DNA from: Acidovorax sp. SRB_14 | GTDB lineage: Bacteria > Pseudomonadota > Gammaproteobacteria > Burkholderiales > Burkholderiaceae_C | Assembly: GCF_012932145.1 (NCBI RefSeq) | Contig: NZ_MWOK01000013.1 | Span: 1-50,887, forward strand | Direction of reading: 5' to 3' | DNA: 50,887 nucleotides | Shown: piece by piece, positions 25,557-34,064 of the stretch | How the letters are laid out: each line of letters begins with the position of its first letter | Position numbering within the stretch: position 1 is the stretch's first letter | Position numbers and translations under genes: made by a program | The notes under the pieces: model-generated | Told to the model about the DNA's origin: nothing | Databases searched by the model: none | The model's input: the letters and a program-made list of their open reading frames with translations, nothing else

Positions 25557-25669
25557 ATGTATCTCCTTACTTATTAGTGAAACAAAACGAATCATTCTAG
25601 GCAGTCATCTCTGCACAGGCTGACAACCTGCCAACACTGCGCACGGCCCACACAACGCGCCCAGGCAGT

Positions 25670-26563
25670 TTAAAACGGCACCTGGTCGGTCGGGTATTTC
25701 CAGAAGTCCCGCAGCAGGTAGCTCACAGGCAGGTTCAGTGCGCGGTTGGCGGGAGCAATCGGTCGCGCAAACCATTTGTCATACATGGCATAGATTTCGC
25801 GGCTGTTGACCAGGCGGCGCATCTCGTCATCGACCACTTTCTTGAACGCAGGGTCGTTCTTGGGCAGCATGATGGCCAAGGGCTCGGTGGTCAGGAAGCG
25901 ACCCACCACCTTGAGTGCCTGCGGGTCGGGCCGCCCCGCAGCCAGTCCGTAGAGCAGCACGTCGTCCATGACGAAGGCATCGGCCTCGCCCTTTTCCACC
26001 ATCTCCACAGCGCGTGCGTGGTCGGGGGCTTCCAGAATGGTGAGCCCCATCAGGCGTTCGCGGTTGGCCTGGTCCACCGCCTTGAGCGGCGTGGTGCCCT
26101 TGGTGGACACGATCTTCTTGCCCGCGAGGTCTTCGAGGCGCGTGGCGCTGCTGGCGGCAGGCACGAGCAGGCGCGCGCCCGTGATGAAATGCGGCACCGT
26201 GAAAGCCACTTTCTGGCGGCGCTCGGCGTTGTTGGTGGTGGAGCCGCACTCCAGATCGGCCTGGCCCTGCTCCACCACGCTGACGCGGTTCGCCGGCGTG
26301 ACCTGCACGAACTCGACCGCCATGTCCTTCATGCCGGTTTTCCGGCGCACCGTCTCGGCCAGGTGCAGGCACAGATCCACGGCATAGCCGATGGGTTTGG
26401 CGCTTTTCGGATCGAGGTAGGAAAATGGCACCGACGACTCGCGGTGCGCGATCACCATCTTGCCGCCGCCCTGCACGCGCTCGAGCACCCCTTGCGCGCA
26501 CGCCATGGCAGCACCTGAGCCCATCGCTAGAGCCAGCAGAAGTCTCCAATACAGTGTGTTCAT
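25670..26563 (-). CDS. second amino-acid ABC solute-binding protein (GltI paralogue)
   Basis: A 297-residue SBP_bac_3 protein with a signal peptide (cleavage after ACA, about residue 23). It shares the block NRVSVVEQGQADLECGSTTN and the C-terminal YDKWFARPIAP with GltI, so it is a tandem paralogue. It ends 113 bp upstream of gltI on the same strand and has no permease or ATPase of its own. It probably feeds GltJKL with a related substrate. The start at 26563 is chosen by the signal peptide; a longer frame would add a proline-rich tail. Confidence 0.9.
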   Translation of the reverse strand: MNTLYWRLLLALAMGSGAAMACAQGVLERVQGGGKMVIAHRESSVPFSYLDPKSAKPIGYAVDLCLHLAETVRRKTGMKDMAVEFVQVTPANRVSVVEQGQADLECGSTTNNAERRQKVAFTVPHFITGARLLVPAASSATRLEDLAGKKIVSTKGTTPLKAVDQANRERLMGLTILEAPDHARAVEMVEKGEADAFVMDDVLLYGLAAGRPDPQALKVVGRFLTTEPLAIMLPKNDPAFKKVVDDEMRRLVNSREIYAMYDKWFARPIAPANRALNLPVSYLLRDFWKYPTDQVPF

Positions 26564-26718
26564 GGTGTGGTGCGGTGGCGGTGGTCGGGCAATCGACACT
26601 CTTTATACCAGCGGCCCCGCCAGAAAAGGCCCGGGTCACACCCCTAGCTGCGGGCAGCCTGCAGGGGCCGGCGCCTGCCAGCTCCCATGCGCATGGCGCG
26701 CGCTGGCACGCACATTTT

Positions 26719-27669
26719 TCATGGGTGCAGCAGGTTCTGCGCCGGCGCATTGCGCTGCTGCAAGAACGCCCACAGCGCCTGGGCTGCGCTCTTGGCGCTC
26801 TCCTTACCGCTGGGTTTTTCGCGGCAGGCACGGATGTCCATGGTCATCTCCAGCCCTTGCAACCCGGGGGGCGCGGCGCGCACCAGCTTGCGCGCACGCA
26901 GCTCCTTCTTGACCGCGCTGTGCGGCAGGAAGGCGATGCCGTGGCCTTCGAGTGCCATGGCCTTGAGGCCCTCGGCCATGTCGGTCTCGTAGACGCGGTC
27001 GAGGTGGATGGGCGTGCTCGACTCCTTGAGGATCAGGTCCGTGACGCGGCCCAGGTAGGCGCCGGGTGCATAGCCCAGGTAGGGCAGCGGCTGGCCGGGG
27101 CGGCCGGGCAGCGTGTAGAGCGGCTGGCCCTGCGCGTCGGCCTTGACGTACGGCGCCAGCACCTCCTGCCCCAGGCTGACCATTTCATAGCGGTTGGCGT
27201 CGAGCTGGAACGGCTGCGAGGCATGGTGGTAGGTGATCAGCAGGTCGCAGCTGCCCTCGACCAGGCGCATCACGGCGTCGTGCACATTGAGCGCGATCAG
27301 CCGGCTCTTGAACGGGCCGAACTGCTCGCGCAGGCTCGACACCCATGCAGGAAAGAAAGTGAACGCCAGCGTGTGCGGCACGGCGAACTCGATCATGTCC
27401 TGGCTGGACGTGCTGTGGGCACGCAGCGTGGCGCGCGTGTTCTGCAGCGCCTGCAGCATCTCCAGCGACTGGTCGTAAAGCGTCTTCCCGGCGGGCGTCA
27501 GGCGCGTGGGGTACGAGCTGCGGTCCACCAAGTCGGTGCCGGCCCAGGCTTCGAGCGCCTGAATGCGGCGCGAGAACGCCGGCTGCGTCACATGCCGCAG
27601 CTGCGCCGATCGGCTAAAGCTGCGCGTTTCCGCCAAACTCACAAAGTCTTCAAGCCACTTGGTTTCCAT
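26719..27669 (-). CDS. LysR-family regulator, HypT/YjiE-like
   Basis: A 316-residue LTTR. The N-terminus METKWLEDFVSLAETRSFSR and the HTH end VTQPAFSRRIQALE closely resemble E. coli HypT (YjiE), a hypochlorite-responsive regulator. Whether this homologue senses oxidants is unknown. It lies between the second binding-protein gene (same strand) and the divergent TRAP operon, so either may be its target. GATAAT lies 6 nt before the ATG, suggesting a leaderless message. An upstream in-frame start is rejected because the LTTR N-terminus begins at 27669. Confidence 0.9.
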   Translation of the reverse strand: METKWLEDFVSLAETRSFSRSAQLRHVTQPAFSRRIQALEAWAGTDLVDRSSYPTRLTPAGKTLYDQSLEMLQALQNTRATLRAHSTSSQDMIEFAVPHTLAFTFFPAWVSSLREQFGPFKSRLIALNVHDAVMRLVEGSCDLLITYHHASQPFQLDANRYEMVSLGQEVLAPYVKADAQGQPLYTLPGRPGQPLPYLGYAPGAYLGRVTDLILKESSTPIHLDRVYETDMAEGLKAMALEGHGIAFLPHSAVKKELRARKLVRAAPPGLQGLEMTMDIRACREKPSGKESAKSAAQALWAFLQQRNAPAQNLLHP

Positions 27670-27675
27670 GGCCGC

Positions 27676-27681
27676 ATTATC
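27676..27681 (-). promoter_or_regulatory. -10 box 6 nt upstream of the HypT-like LysR ATG
   Basis: GATAAT-GCGGCC-ATG on the minus strand. This is the same geometry, with a near-identical spacer, as at the Nudix-MBL start. Confidence 0.5.
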
Positions 27682-27845
27682 GGGGTTCGACCTGCCGCCC
27701 GGCGGCGCACGCATCCGCCGTACCTCTGGATACACACCGCATAATGGGCGCCGCGCCACAAGCTCGACCGTCCGGCCCCCGGTGCACAACACCCACGGGC
27801 AACGCGACCCACCCGCCGTGTTTGACTCCCTGGATTCCTGTCCCC

Positions 27846-28403
27846 ATGCCCTCTCCTGCAGACCCCGGGCCCGAGGCTGAGCGCCCCGGCCCCGCCGCGC
27901 CGTCCGGCGACGAACCGCGCTCGCTGCGCATCGAAGACTGGCTCACCGTGCTCGTCATGGCGGCCCTGGCCCTCATCACGTTCGCCAATGTGCTGGTGCG
28001 CTACTTCACCGACACCTCGTTCGCCTGGACCGAAGAAATCTCGGTCTTCCTGATGATTGCCCTGGCCCTGGTCGCCGGCTCCGCCGCCGTGGCCCGCGAC
28101 CAGCACATCCGCATCGAGTACTTCGCCGAAGGCGGCTCGGCCGCGCGCCGCAAACTGCTGGCGCGCTTCGGTGCCCTCACGGTGGCCCTGCTGTTCGGCG
28201 TGATCGCCGTGCTGAGCGTGCGCGTGGTCTGGGACGACTACCGCTTTGGCGAGACCTCGCCCGGCATCGGCGTGCCGCAGTGGTGGTATTCGGTGTGGCT
28301 GCCGGTCCTCTCGGCGCTCATCACCTGGCGCGCCATCGGCCTGTTCATCCGCCGTGGCCGCAGCGCCCCGCCCGCCGAGCACCACGAAAGCATCTCCCTA
28401 TGA
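27846..28403 (+). CDS. TRAP transporter small permease (DctQ)
   Basis: A 185-residue protein with four helices. The first helix reads LTVLVMAALALITFANVLVR, followed by FAWTEEISVFLMIALALV, typical DctQ. A charged, proline-rich tail of about 30 residues precedes helix 1. No obvious ribosome-binding site is seen. The stop overlaps the DctM start (ATGA). TRAP systems take up carboxylates and similar anions using the sodium gradient; the substrate here is unknown. Confidence 0.9.
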   Translation: MPSPADPGPEAERPGPAAPSGDEPRSLRIEDWLTVLVMAALALITFANVLVRYFTDTSFAWTEEISVFLMIALALVAGSAAVARDQHIRIEYFAEGGSAARRKLLARFGALTVALLFGVIAVLSVRVVWDDYRFGETSPGIGVPQWWYSVWLPVLSALITWRAIGLFIRRGRSAPPAEHHESISL

Positions 28404-29698
28404 TCGCCACCCTGCTGTTCGTGGCCTTCCTGGCCATGATGTTCGTCGGTGTGCCGATTGGCGCCGCGCTCGGCCTGGCCGGCGCCGCCGCGATCGCGCT
28501 GGCCAATGCCGACAGCCAGTGGTTCGGCCTGCTGGCCGTGCCGCAGAACTTCTATGCGGGCCTGGGCAAATACCCGCTGCTGGCGATTCCGATGTTCGTG
28601 CTGGTCGGCTCGATCTTCGACCGCTCGGGCGTGGCGCTGCGCCTGGTGAACTTCGCGGTCGCCATCGTCGGGCGCGGTCCCGGCATGCTGCCGCTGGTGG
28701 CGATTGCCGTGGCCATGTTCCTCGGCGGCATCTCGGGTTCGGGCCCGGCGAACGCGGCCGCCGTGGGCGGCGTGATGATCGCCGCCATGTCGCGCGCCGG
28801 CTACCCGCCCTCGTTCTCGGCCAGCGTGGTGGGGGCCGCCGCGGCCACCGACATCCTGATCCCGCCGTCGGTCGCCTTCATCATCTACTCGGTGCTGGTG
28901 CCGGGCGCTTCGGTGCCCGCGCTGTTTGCCGCCGGCATGATTCCGGGCATCCTGGCCGGCATTGCGCTGATCGTTCCCGCCGTCTGGATGTCGCGCAAGC
29001 ACAAGATGGGCGCGCTCGAATCGAGCATGCCCCGCCCCCCGTTCTGGAAAAGCCTGCGCGAAGCCCTCTGGGGCCTGGCCGCGCCGGTGCTGATCCTGGG
29101 CGGCATGCGCGCGGGCTGGTTCACGCCGACCGAGGCCGCCGTGGTCGCGGTGTTCTATGGCCTGTTCGTCGGCATGGTGGTCCACCGCACCATCGCCGTG
29201 CGCGACCTGTTCCCCATCCTGCGCGAATCGGGCGAGCTCTCGGCCGTGATCCTGATCGTGGTGTCGCTGGCCGGCATCTTTGCCTATTCCCTGTCCACGC
29301 TCGGCGTGATCGACCCGGTGGCCAACGCCATCGTGAACTCGGGCCTGGGCGAATACGGCGTGCTCGCGCTGCTGATCCTGCTGCTGGTCACGGTGGGCAT
29401 GTTCCTCGACGGCATCTCGATCTTCCTGATCTTCGTGCCGCTCCTGCTGCCGATCATGAACCACTACCACTGGGACCCGGTGTGGTTCGGCGTGATCCTG
29501 ACGCTCAAGGTGGCCCTGGGCCAGTTCACGCCGCCGCTGGCCGTGAACCTGATGGTGTCGTGCCGCATCGCCGGCGTGCGCATGGAGTCCACCGTGCGCT
29601 GGGTCGGCTGGATGCTGGTCGCCATGTTCCTCGTCATGGTGCTGGTGATTGCCTTCCCGCCGCTGGCCCTGTGGCTGCCCGCCCGACTCGGTTATTGA
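28400..29698 (+). CDS. TRAP transporter large permease (DctM)
   Basis: A 432-residue protein with about 12 hydrophobic segments. Conserved family blocks: MFVGVPIGAALGLAGA, FLGGISGSGPANAAAVGGVM, and DILIPPSVAFIIYSVL. It is translationally coupled to DctQ. It forms the Na+-driven transport subunit fed by the DctP protein encoded 67 bp downstream. Confidence 0.94.
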   Translation: MIATLLFVAFLAMMFVGVPIGAALGLAGAAAIALANADSQWFGLLAVPQNFYAGLGKYPLLAIPMFVLVGSIFDRSGVALRLVNFAVAIVGRGPGMLPLVAIAVAMFLGGISGSGPANAAAVGGVMIAAMSRAGYPPSFSASVVGAAAATDILIPPSVAFIIYSVLVPGASVPALFAAGMIPGILAGIALIVPAVWMSRKHKMGALESSMPRPPFWKSLREALWGLAAPVLILGGMRAGWFTPTEAAVVAVFYGLFVGMVVHRTIAVRDLFPILRESGELSAVILIVVSLAGIFAYSLSTLGVIDPVANAIVNSGLGEYGVLALLILLLVTVGMFLDGISIFLIFVPLLLPIMNHYHWDPVWFGVILTLKVALGQFTPPLAVNLMVSCRIAGVRMESTVRWVGWMLVAMFLVMVLVIAFPPLALWLPARLGY

Positions 29699-29700
29699 TA

Positions 29701-29757
29701 AAAACGGGCCGCAGAGCCCGTCAGATAAGCGCCATAAGCTACTTTTTTCATAGCAAG
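29701..29757 (-). repeat. dispersed ~55-bp repeat, copy 5 (between dctM and dctP)
   Basis: The minus strand reads GCTATGAAAAAAGTAGCTTA, then TGGCGCTTATCTGACGGGC. It contains a 6-bp-stem hairpin (29704-29709 with 29716-29721) that could modulate dctQM versus dctP mRNA levels. Confidence 0.65.
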
Positions 29758-29765
29758 GAGAACCC

Positions 29766-30803
29766 ATGAAACTGCGCACCTTCCTCACCACCGCCGTGGC
29801 CGCTGCGGCCGCACTGGCCTTGACCGCGCCTGCCGCCCTGGCACAAACCGCCTACAAGAGCGAATACCGCATGTCGCTGGTGCTGGGCACCGCCTTCCCC
29901 TGGGGCAAGGGCGGTGAACTCTGGGCCAACAAGGTGCGCGAGCGCACCAATGGCCGCATCAACATCAAGCTCTACCCCGGCGTCTCGCTGATCCAGGGCG
30001 ACCAGACGCGCGAATTCTCGGCGCTGCGCCAGGGCGTGATCGACATGGCGATCGGCTCGACCATCAACTGGTCGCCCCAGGTCAAGCAGCTCAACCTGTT
30101 CTCGCTGCCCTTCCTGATGCCCGACTACGCCGCCGCCGATGCGCTCACGCAGGGCCCGGTCGGCAAGAGCCTGTTCCAGACGCTGGACAAGGCCGGCGTG
30201 GTGCCGCTCGCCTGGGGCGAGAACGGCTACCGCGAGATCTCCAACTCCAAGCACGCCATCAAGACGCCGGCCGACCTCAAGGGCCTGAAAATCCGCGTCG
30301 TCGGCTCGCCGCTGTTCCTTGACACCTTCACCGCGCTGGGCGCCAACCCCACGCAGATGAGCTGGGCCGACGCGCAGCCCGCGATGGCCAGCAGCGCCGT
30401 CGACGGGCAGGAGAACCCGATGTCGGTCTACATGGCCGCCAAGCTCTACACCGTGGCGCAAAAGCACGTGACGATGTGGGGCTACATCAACGACCCGCTG
30501 GTCTTCGTCGTCAACAAGGACATCTGGAACAGCTGGACCCCGGCCGACCGCGAGATCGTCAAACAGGCCGCCATCGACGCCGGCAAGGAGCAGGTGGCGA
30601 TTGCCCGCAAGGGCATGGTCGAGGCCGACAAGCCGCTGCTCAAGGAAGTGGCCAGCCACGGCGTGACCGTGACCCAGCTCAGCGCGGCCGAGCGCGAAGC
30701 CTTCGTCAAGGCCACGCGCCCCGTGGTCGAGAAGTGGAAGGGCCCGATCGGCGCCGACCTGGTGAACCTCGCAGAAAAGTCGATCGCCGAGCGCAAGCGC
30801 TGA
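29766..30803 (+). CDS. TRAP transporter solute-binding protein (DctP family)
   Basis: A 345-residue periplasmic binding protein with a signal peptide (about residues 1-27, ending ALAQT). DctP blocks: ALRQGVIDMAIGSTINWSPQ, LKGLKIRVVGSPLFLDTFTA (with the family's ligand-binding Arg in IRVV), and SSAVDGQENPMSVYMA. AAGGAG precedes the ATG. Third gene of the TRAP set, followed by a strong terminator. The ligand is unknown; most characterised DctP proteins bind an organic acid. Confidence 0.93.
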   Translation: MKLRTFLTTAVAAAAALALTAPAALAQTAYKSEYRMSLVLGTAFPWGKGGELWANKVRERTNGRINIKLYPGVSLIQGDQTREFSALRQGVIDMAIGSTINWSPQVKQLNLFSLPFLMPDYAAADALTQGPVGKSLFQTLDKAGVVPLAWGENGYREISNSKHAIKTPADLKGLKIRVVGSPLFLDTFTALGANPTQMSWADAQPAMASSAVDGQENPMSVYMAAKLYTVAQKHVTMWGYINDPLVFVVNKDIWNSWTPADREIVKQAAIDAGKEQVAIARKGMVEADKPLLKEVASHGVTVTQLSAAEREAFVKATRPVVEKWKGPIGADLVNLAEKSIAERKR

Positions 30804-30832
30804 GCGCTGAGCGCGTCCGACGACGGCCTTGG

Positions 30833-30856
30833 AAGCCCCGCGCCGCGGGGCTTTTT
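30833..30856 (+). terminator. terminator after dctP
   Basis: AAGCCCCGC pairs with GCGGGGCTT around GCC and is followed by a T run. Confidence 0.9.
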
Positions 30857-30896
30857 CATGCGCGCGCCTGGCGCATGCCGGTTGCGCGCCGGCGCC

Positions 30897-31589
30897 TCAC
30901 ATGCCCAGCGAGCGCAGCAGCTCTTCGGTGTCGCTGGGCGGCGCCGCCAGCGCGGGCGCAGGCGATGCGGCGGCCTCGCGGTGCGCCTGCGCCATCAGCG
31001 CATCGGGGTCGGGCACTTCCTGCGGCTCGAAGTCGTAGAGCTTGATGAACTCGGTGCGGTCGATCGCCAGCTCCAGGTAGAAGATGTGGTTGGCGCCGGT
31101 GTAGAAGGTCACGCGCCGCGCCTCGGGCTGGTCGAGGTTGGCGTCCACGCTCAGTTGCACCTGCTTGCCCAGCGCCAGCATCTTGGGCTGGTTCTGCGTG
31201 ATGTGCGTCTGCAGCTCGCGCCGCACCTTGCCGGTGAAGTCGCCGACCACCTGGTTCATCAGCTCGCCCATGACGTTGCCGACCTCGTCGGAGGTGAACG
31301 AGCTGGCCAGATCGCTCTTGGCCATGCCCATGCTGAGCATGTAGCGCTCGTACAGCTCCATGGCCGCGGCGGCCGAGAAGTTGATGATGACCAGCCCCGA
31401 AAAGCCGCCGTCAAACAGCACGAAACAGCCAATGTCGGGCTTCAGGCAGGTCTTGGTGATGCGCTGCACCATGGCCGAATAGTGGATATGGCTCTCGGTG
31501 GCCACCGTGAGCACGCGGGTGACCGAGTTGCACAGGCTGATCAACAGGTCTTCGGTACCGTAGACGACGGGGGGTTTCTGCGTGCTCAT
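30897..31589 (-). CDS. DUF3334 family protein with CheX/CheC-like motif
   Basis: A 230-residue cytosolic protein of the DUF3334 type. The region from about residue 50 to 190 resembles the CheX/CheC fold, with SDEVGNVMGELMNQVVGDF (about 100-118) supplying an E-x-x-N pair (Glu109, Asn112). In CheC/CheX/FliY that pair positions the water that dephosphorylates CheY-P. Only one such motif is present. The C-terminal 30 residues are Ala/Pro-rich and end in EELLRSLGM. No chemotaxis gene adjoins it, though a receptor tail lies at the left edge of the window. The phosphatase role is an inference; DUF3334 proteins are uncharacterised. Confidence 0.75.
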   Translation of the reverse strand: MSTQKPPVVYGTEDLLISLCNSVTRVLTVATESHIHYSAMVQRITKTCLKPDIGCFVLFDGGFSGLVIINFSAAAAMELYERYMLSMGMAKSDLASSFTSDEVGNVMGELMNQVVGDFTGKVRRELQTHITQNQPKMLALGKQVQLSVDANLDQPEARRVTFYTGANHIFYLELAIDRTEFIKLYDFEPQEVPDPDALMAQAHREAAASPAPALAAPPSDTEELLRSLGM

Positions 31590-31650
31590 GGAGGTGTGTG
31601 CTCGGTGCGTTGGGGAAGAGGAAAGGAGGATTTTTGTACCACAGCGGCCG

Positions 31651-31704
31651 CTCTTTTTTATATAGCTGCATGCGCTGAACGCAAAAGCATTCCAGGCACA
31701 TTCA
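31651..31704 (+). repeat. dispersed ~55-bp repeat, copy 6 (intergenic)
   Basis: TCTTTTTTATATAGCTGCAT then GCGCTGAACGCAAAAGC. A divergent copy in the 134-bp gap between the DUF3334 and ABCB genes, which otherwise holds nothing recognised. Confidence 0.55.
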
Positions 31705-31723
31705 TGCCTGAAAGCATTAGACA

Positions 31724-33586
31724 TCAAGCGTCGGAAGCTATCAATGGCATAGCGCCCGCGGCGCTGCCGCCGTCGGCCTCGCCGCTTTGCTGCAGCGCCC
31801 ACATGCTGGCATAGCGCCCGTTGCGCGCCAGCAGCTGGGCGTGCGTGCCGCGCTCGACGATCTGGCCGGCATCCATCACCAGAATCTCGTGCGCGTCGAC
31901 CACGGTGGACAGGCGGTGCGCGATCAACAGCGTGGTCTTGTTGTGCGCGGCGCTTTGCAGCTCGGCCTGGATGGCGCGCTCGTTGGCGCTGTCCAGGGCC
32001 GAGGTGGCCTCGTCGAAGATCAGGATCGGCGGGTTCTTGAGCAGCGTGCGCGCAATCGCCACGCGCTGCTTCTCGCCGCCCGAGAGCTTGAGCCCGCGCT
32101 CGCCGACCTGCGTGGCGTAGCCCAGCGGCGTCGCGGCAATGAAGCCGTGGATGCGCGCCGCGCGCGCGGCCGCCTCGACCTCGGCCTGGCTTGCGCCCGG
32201 GCGGCCGTAGGCGATGTTGTAGGCCACGGTGTCGTTGAACAGCACCGTGTCCTGCGGCACGATGCCAATCGCCTGGCGCACGCTGGCCTGCGTCACGCTG
32301 CGAATCTCCTGCCCGGCAATCGTGATGCGGCCCTGCTGGATGTCGTAGAAGCGGAAAAGCAGCCGCGCCAGCGTGGATTTGCCCGAGCCCGACGGCCCGA
32401 CCACGGCCACGGTCTTGCCGGCCGGGATCTCGAAGCTGATGCCGCGCAGGATCGGCCGCGCGGGATCGTAGGCGAAGTGCACGTCCTCGAAGCGCACGGT
32501 GGGCTGCGCGAGCCCCGTGAGCGCCTGCGCGCCGGGCGCGTCGGCCACCTCGCGCTCGCGGTCCATGAGCGTGAACATCTTGTCGAGGTCGGTCAGGCTC
32601 TGCTTGATCTCGCGGTAGATCACGCCGAGGAAATTGAGCGGAATGTAGAGCTGGATCATGAAGGCGTTGACCATGACCAGGTCGCCAAGCGTCATGCGCC
32701 CGTCGACGACGCCCTGCGTGGCGCGCCAGAGCATGGCGACCAGGCCGACGCCGATGATCAGCTGCTGGCCGGTGTTGAGCGCCGACAGCGAGGTTTGCGC
32801 CTTCAGCCGCGCGGTGCGCAGCCGCTGCAGGCTCTCGTCGTAGCGGCGGGCCTCGAACGCTTCGTTGTTGAAGTACTTGACGGTCTCGTAGTTGAGCAGC
32901 GAATCGACCGCCTTGCTGTGCGCGGCCGAGTCGAACTCGTTGGCCTGGCGGCGGAACTGCGTGCGCCACTCGGTCAGCACCACGGTGAAAGTGATGTAGC
33001 AGGCCAGCGCGGCCAGCGTGATCCAGGCGAACCAGGCGTCGAAGCGCACGGCCAGGATGGTCAGCACCATGAACACTTCGATCAGCGTGGCGCCGATGTT
33101 GAACAGCGTGAACGAGATCAGCGACTCGATGCCGCGCACGCCGCGCTCGATGTCGCGCGTCATGCCGCCGGTCTGGCGCTCGAGGTGAAAGCGCAGCGAG
33201 AGCGCGTGCAGGTGCTCGAAGGTCTGCAGCGCGATCGAGCGCGCCGCGCCCTGCGTGGCCTTAGAAAACACCAGCTCGCGCAGCTCGGTGAACAGCGAGG
33301 TCGACAGCCGCAACAGCCCATAGGCCAGCAGCAGGCCCGCCGGCACCACCAGCACGGCGGCCGGGTCGCCGGGCTGGAGCGCCATGGCGTCCACCAGGTT
33401 CTTGAGCAGCACCGGCACGCCCACGTTGGCGAGCTTGGCGCCGACCATGAAGACGATGGCGATGACCACGCGCCACTTGTACTGCCACAGGTAGGGCAGC
33501 AGGCGCGACAGCGTCGCCCAGTCGGAGCGTTTGGACGCGGAATTTTCAGGGGATGGGGCGGAGGACAGCTCGCCGTGGTGGCGCAT
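31724..33586 (-). CDS. ABCB-family half-transporter (Atm1/AtmA type)
   Basis: A 620-residue ABC exporter half-unit that works as a homodimer. The N-terminal membrane domain (about residues 40-330, six helices) carries NYETVKYFNNEAFEARRYDE, the strongly conserved Atm1/HMT hallmark. The C-terminal ATPase has [28 protein letters not shown] and ILIFDEATSALD. Atm1-type proteins export glutathione-linked sulfur or metal conjugates; bacterial AtmA proteins are tied to heavy-metal tolerance. The start at 33586 removes an unsupported 29-residue upstream extension. It is divergent from the thioesterase gene across a 41-bp gap. Confidence 0.92.
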   Translation of the reverse strand: MRHHGELSSAPSPENSASKRSDWATLSRLLPYLWQYKWRVVIAIVFMVGAKLANVGVPVLLKNLVDAMALQPGDPAAVLVVPAGLLLAYGLLRLSTSLFTELRELVFSKATQGAARSIALQTFEHLHALSLRFHLERQTGGMTRDIERGVRGIESLISFTLFNIGATLIEVFMVLTILAVRFDAWFAWITLAALACYITFTVVLTEWRTQFRRQANEFDSAAHSKAVDSLLNYETVKYFNNEAFEARRYDESLQRLRTARLKAQTSLSALNTGQQLIIGVGLVAMLWRATQGVVDGRMTLGDLVMVNAFMIQLYIPLNFLGVIYREIKQSLTDLDKMFTLMDREREVADAPGAQALTGLAQPTVRFEDVHFAYDPARPILRGISFEIPAGKTVAVVGPSGSGKSTLARLLFRFYDIQQGRITIAGQEIRSVTQASVRQAIGIVPQDTVLFNDTVAYNIAYGRPGASQAEVEAAARAARIHGFIAATPLGYATQVGERGLKLSGGEKQRVAIARTLLKNPPILIFDEATSALDSANERAIQAELQSAAHNKTTLLIAHRLSTVVDAHEILVMDAGQIVERGTHAQLLARNGRYASMWALQQSGEADGGSAAGAMPLIASDA

Positions 33587-33627
33587 AAGGGACAATTCCG
33601 AGGGTTGCTTTGACCTCGATTGTGCCC

Positions 33628-34050
33628 ATGCCCGATTTCCTGACCCTTCCCGCGCCCGCCTTGCCCAGCCCACACGAGTTGGTACTCAAGGTGATTCCCA
33701 TGCCCGGCGACAGCAATGCCAATGGCGACATCTTTGGCGGCTGGGTGATGGCCCAGGTGGACCTGGCGGGCTCGGTGCTGCCGGCGCGCTACATCCAGGG
33801 CCGCATGGCGACCGTGGCGGTGAACGAATTCATCTTCAAGCAGCCGGTGCGCGTGGGCGATCTGCTGTCGTTCTTTTCCCATGTCACGCGCGTCGGCCGC
33901 ACCTCCATCACGGTCGAAGTCGAGGTCTACGCCGAGCGCCGCTTTGCCGCGCTCGGCGAGTACGTCAAGGTCACCGAAGCGCGCCTGACCTATGTGGCGA
34001 TCAACACCGAAGGCCGGCCACGGCCGCTGCCCCAGCGCCTGCAGGCCTGA
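33628..34050 (+). CDS. acyl-CoA thioesterase, YciA-type hotdog
   Basis: A 140-residue hotdog-fold enzyme that hydrolyses acyl-CoA to free acid plus CoA. The YciA signature is clear: PGDSNANGDIFGGWVMAQVD with the catalytic Asn/Asp region, then VNEFIFKQPVRVGD. The ATG at 33628 is preferred; GTG 33622 and TTG 33610 are in-frame alternatives. It is convergent with the BKACE gene (14 bp between stops) and may control CoA-ester levels. Confidence 0.92.
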   Translation: MPDFLTLPAPALPSPHELVLKVIPMPGDSNANGDIFGGWVMAQVDLAGSVLPARYIQGRMATVAVNEFIFKQPVRVGDLLSFFSHVTRVGRTSITVEVEVYAERRFAALGEYVKVTEARLTYVAINTEGRPRPLPQRLQA

Positions 34051-34064
34051 GGCGCCGGCACGGC

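Noticed and set aside
31787-33613. 608-codon frame antisense to the ABCB exporter gene
   Set aside because: Same GC-driven artefact; the minus-strand frame carries complete ABC motifs.
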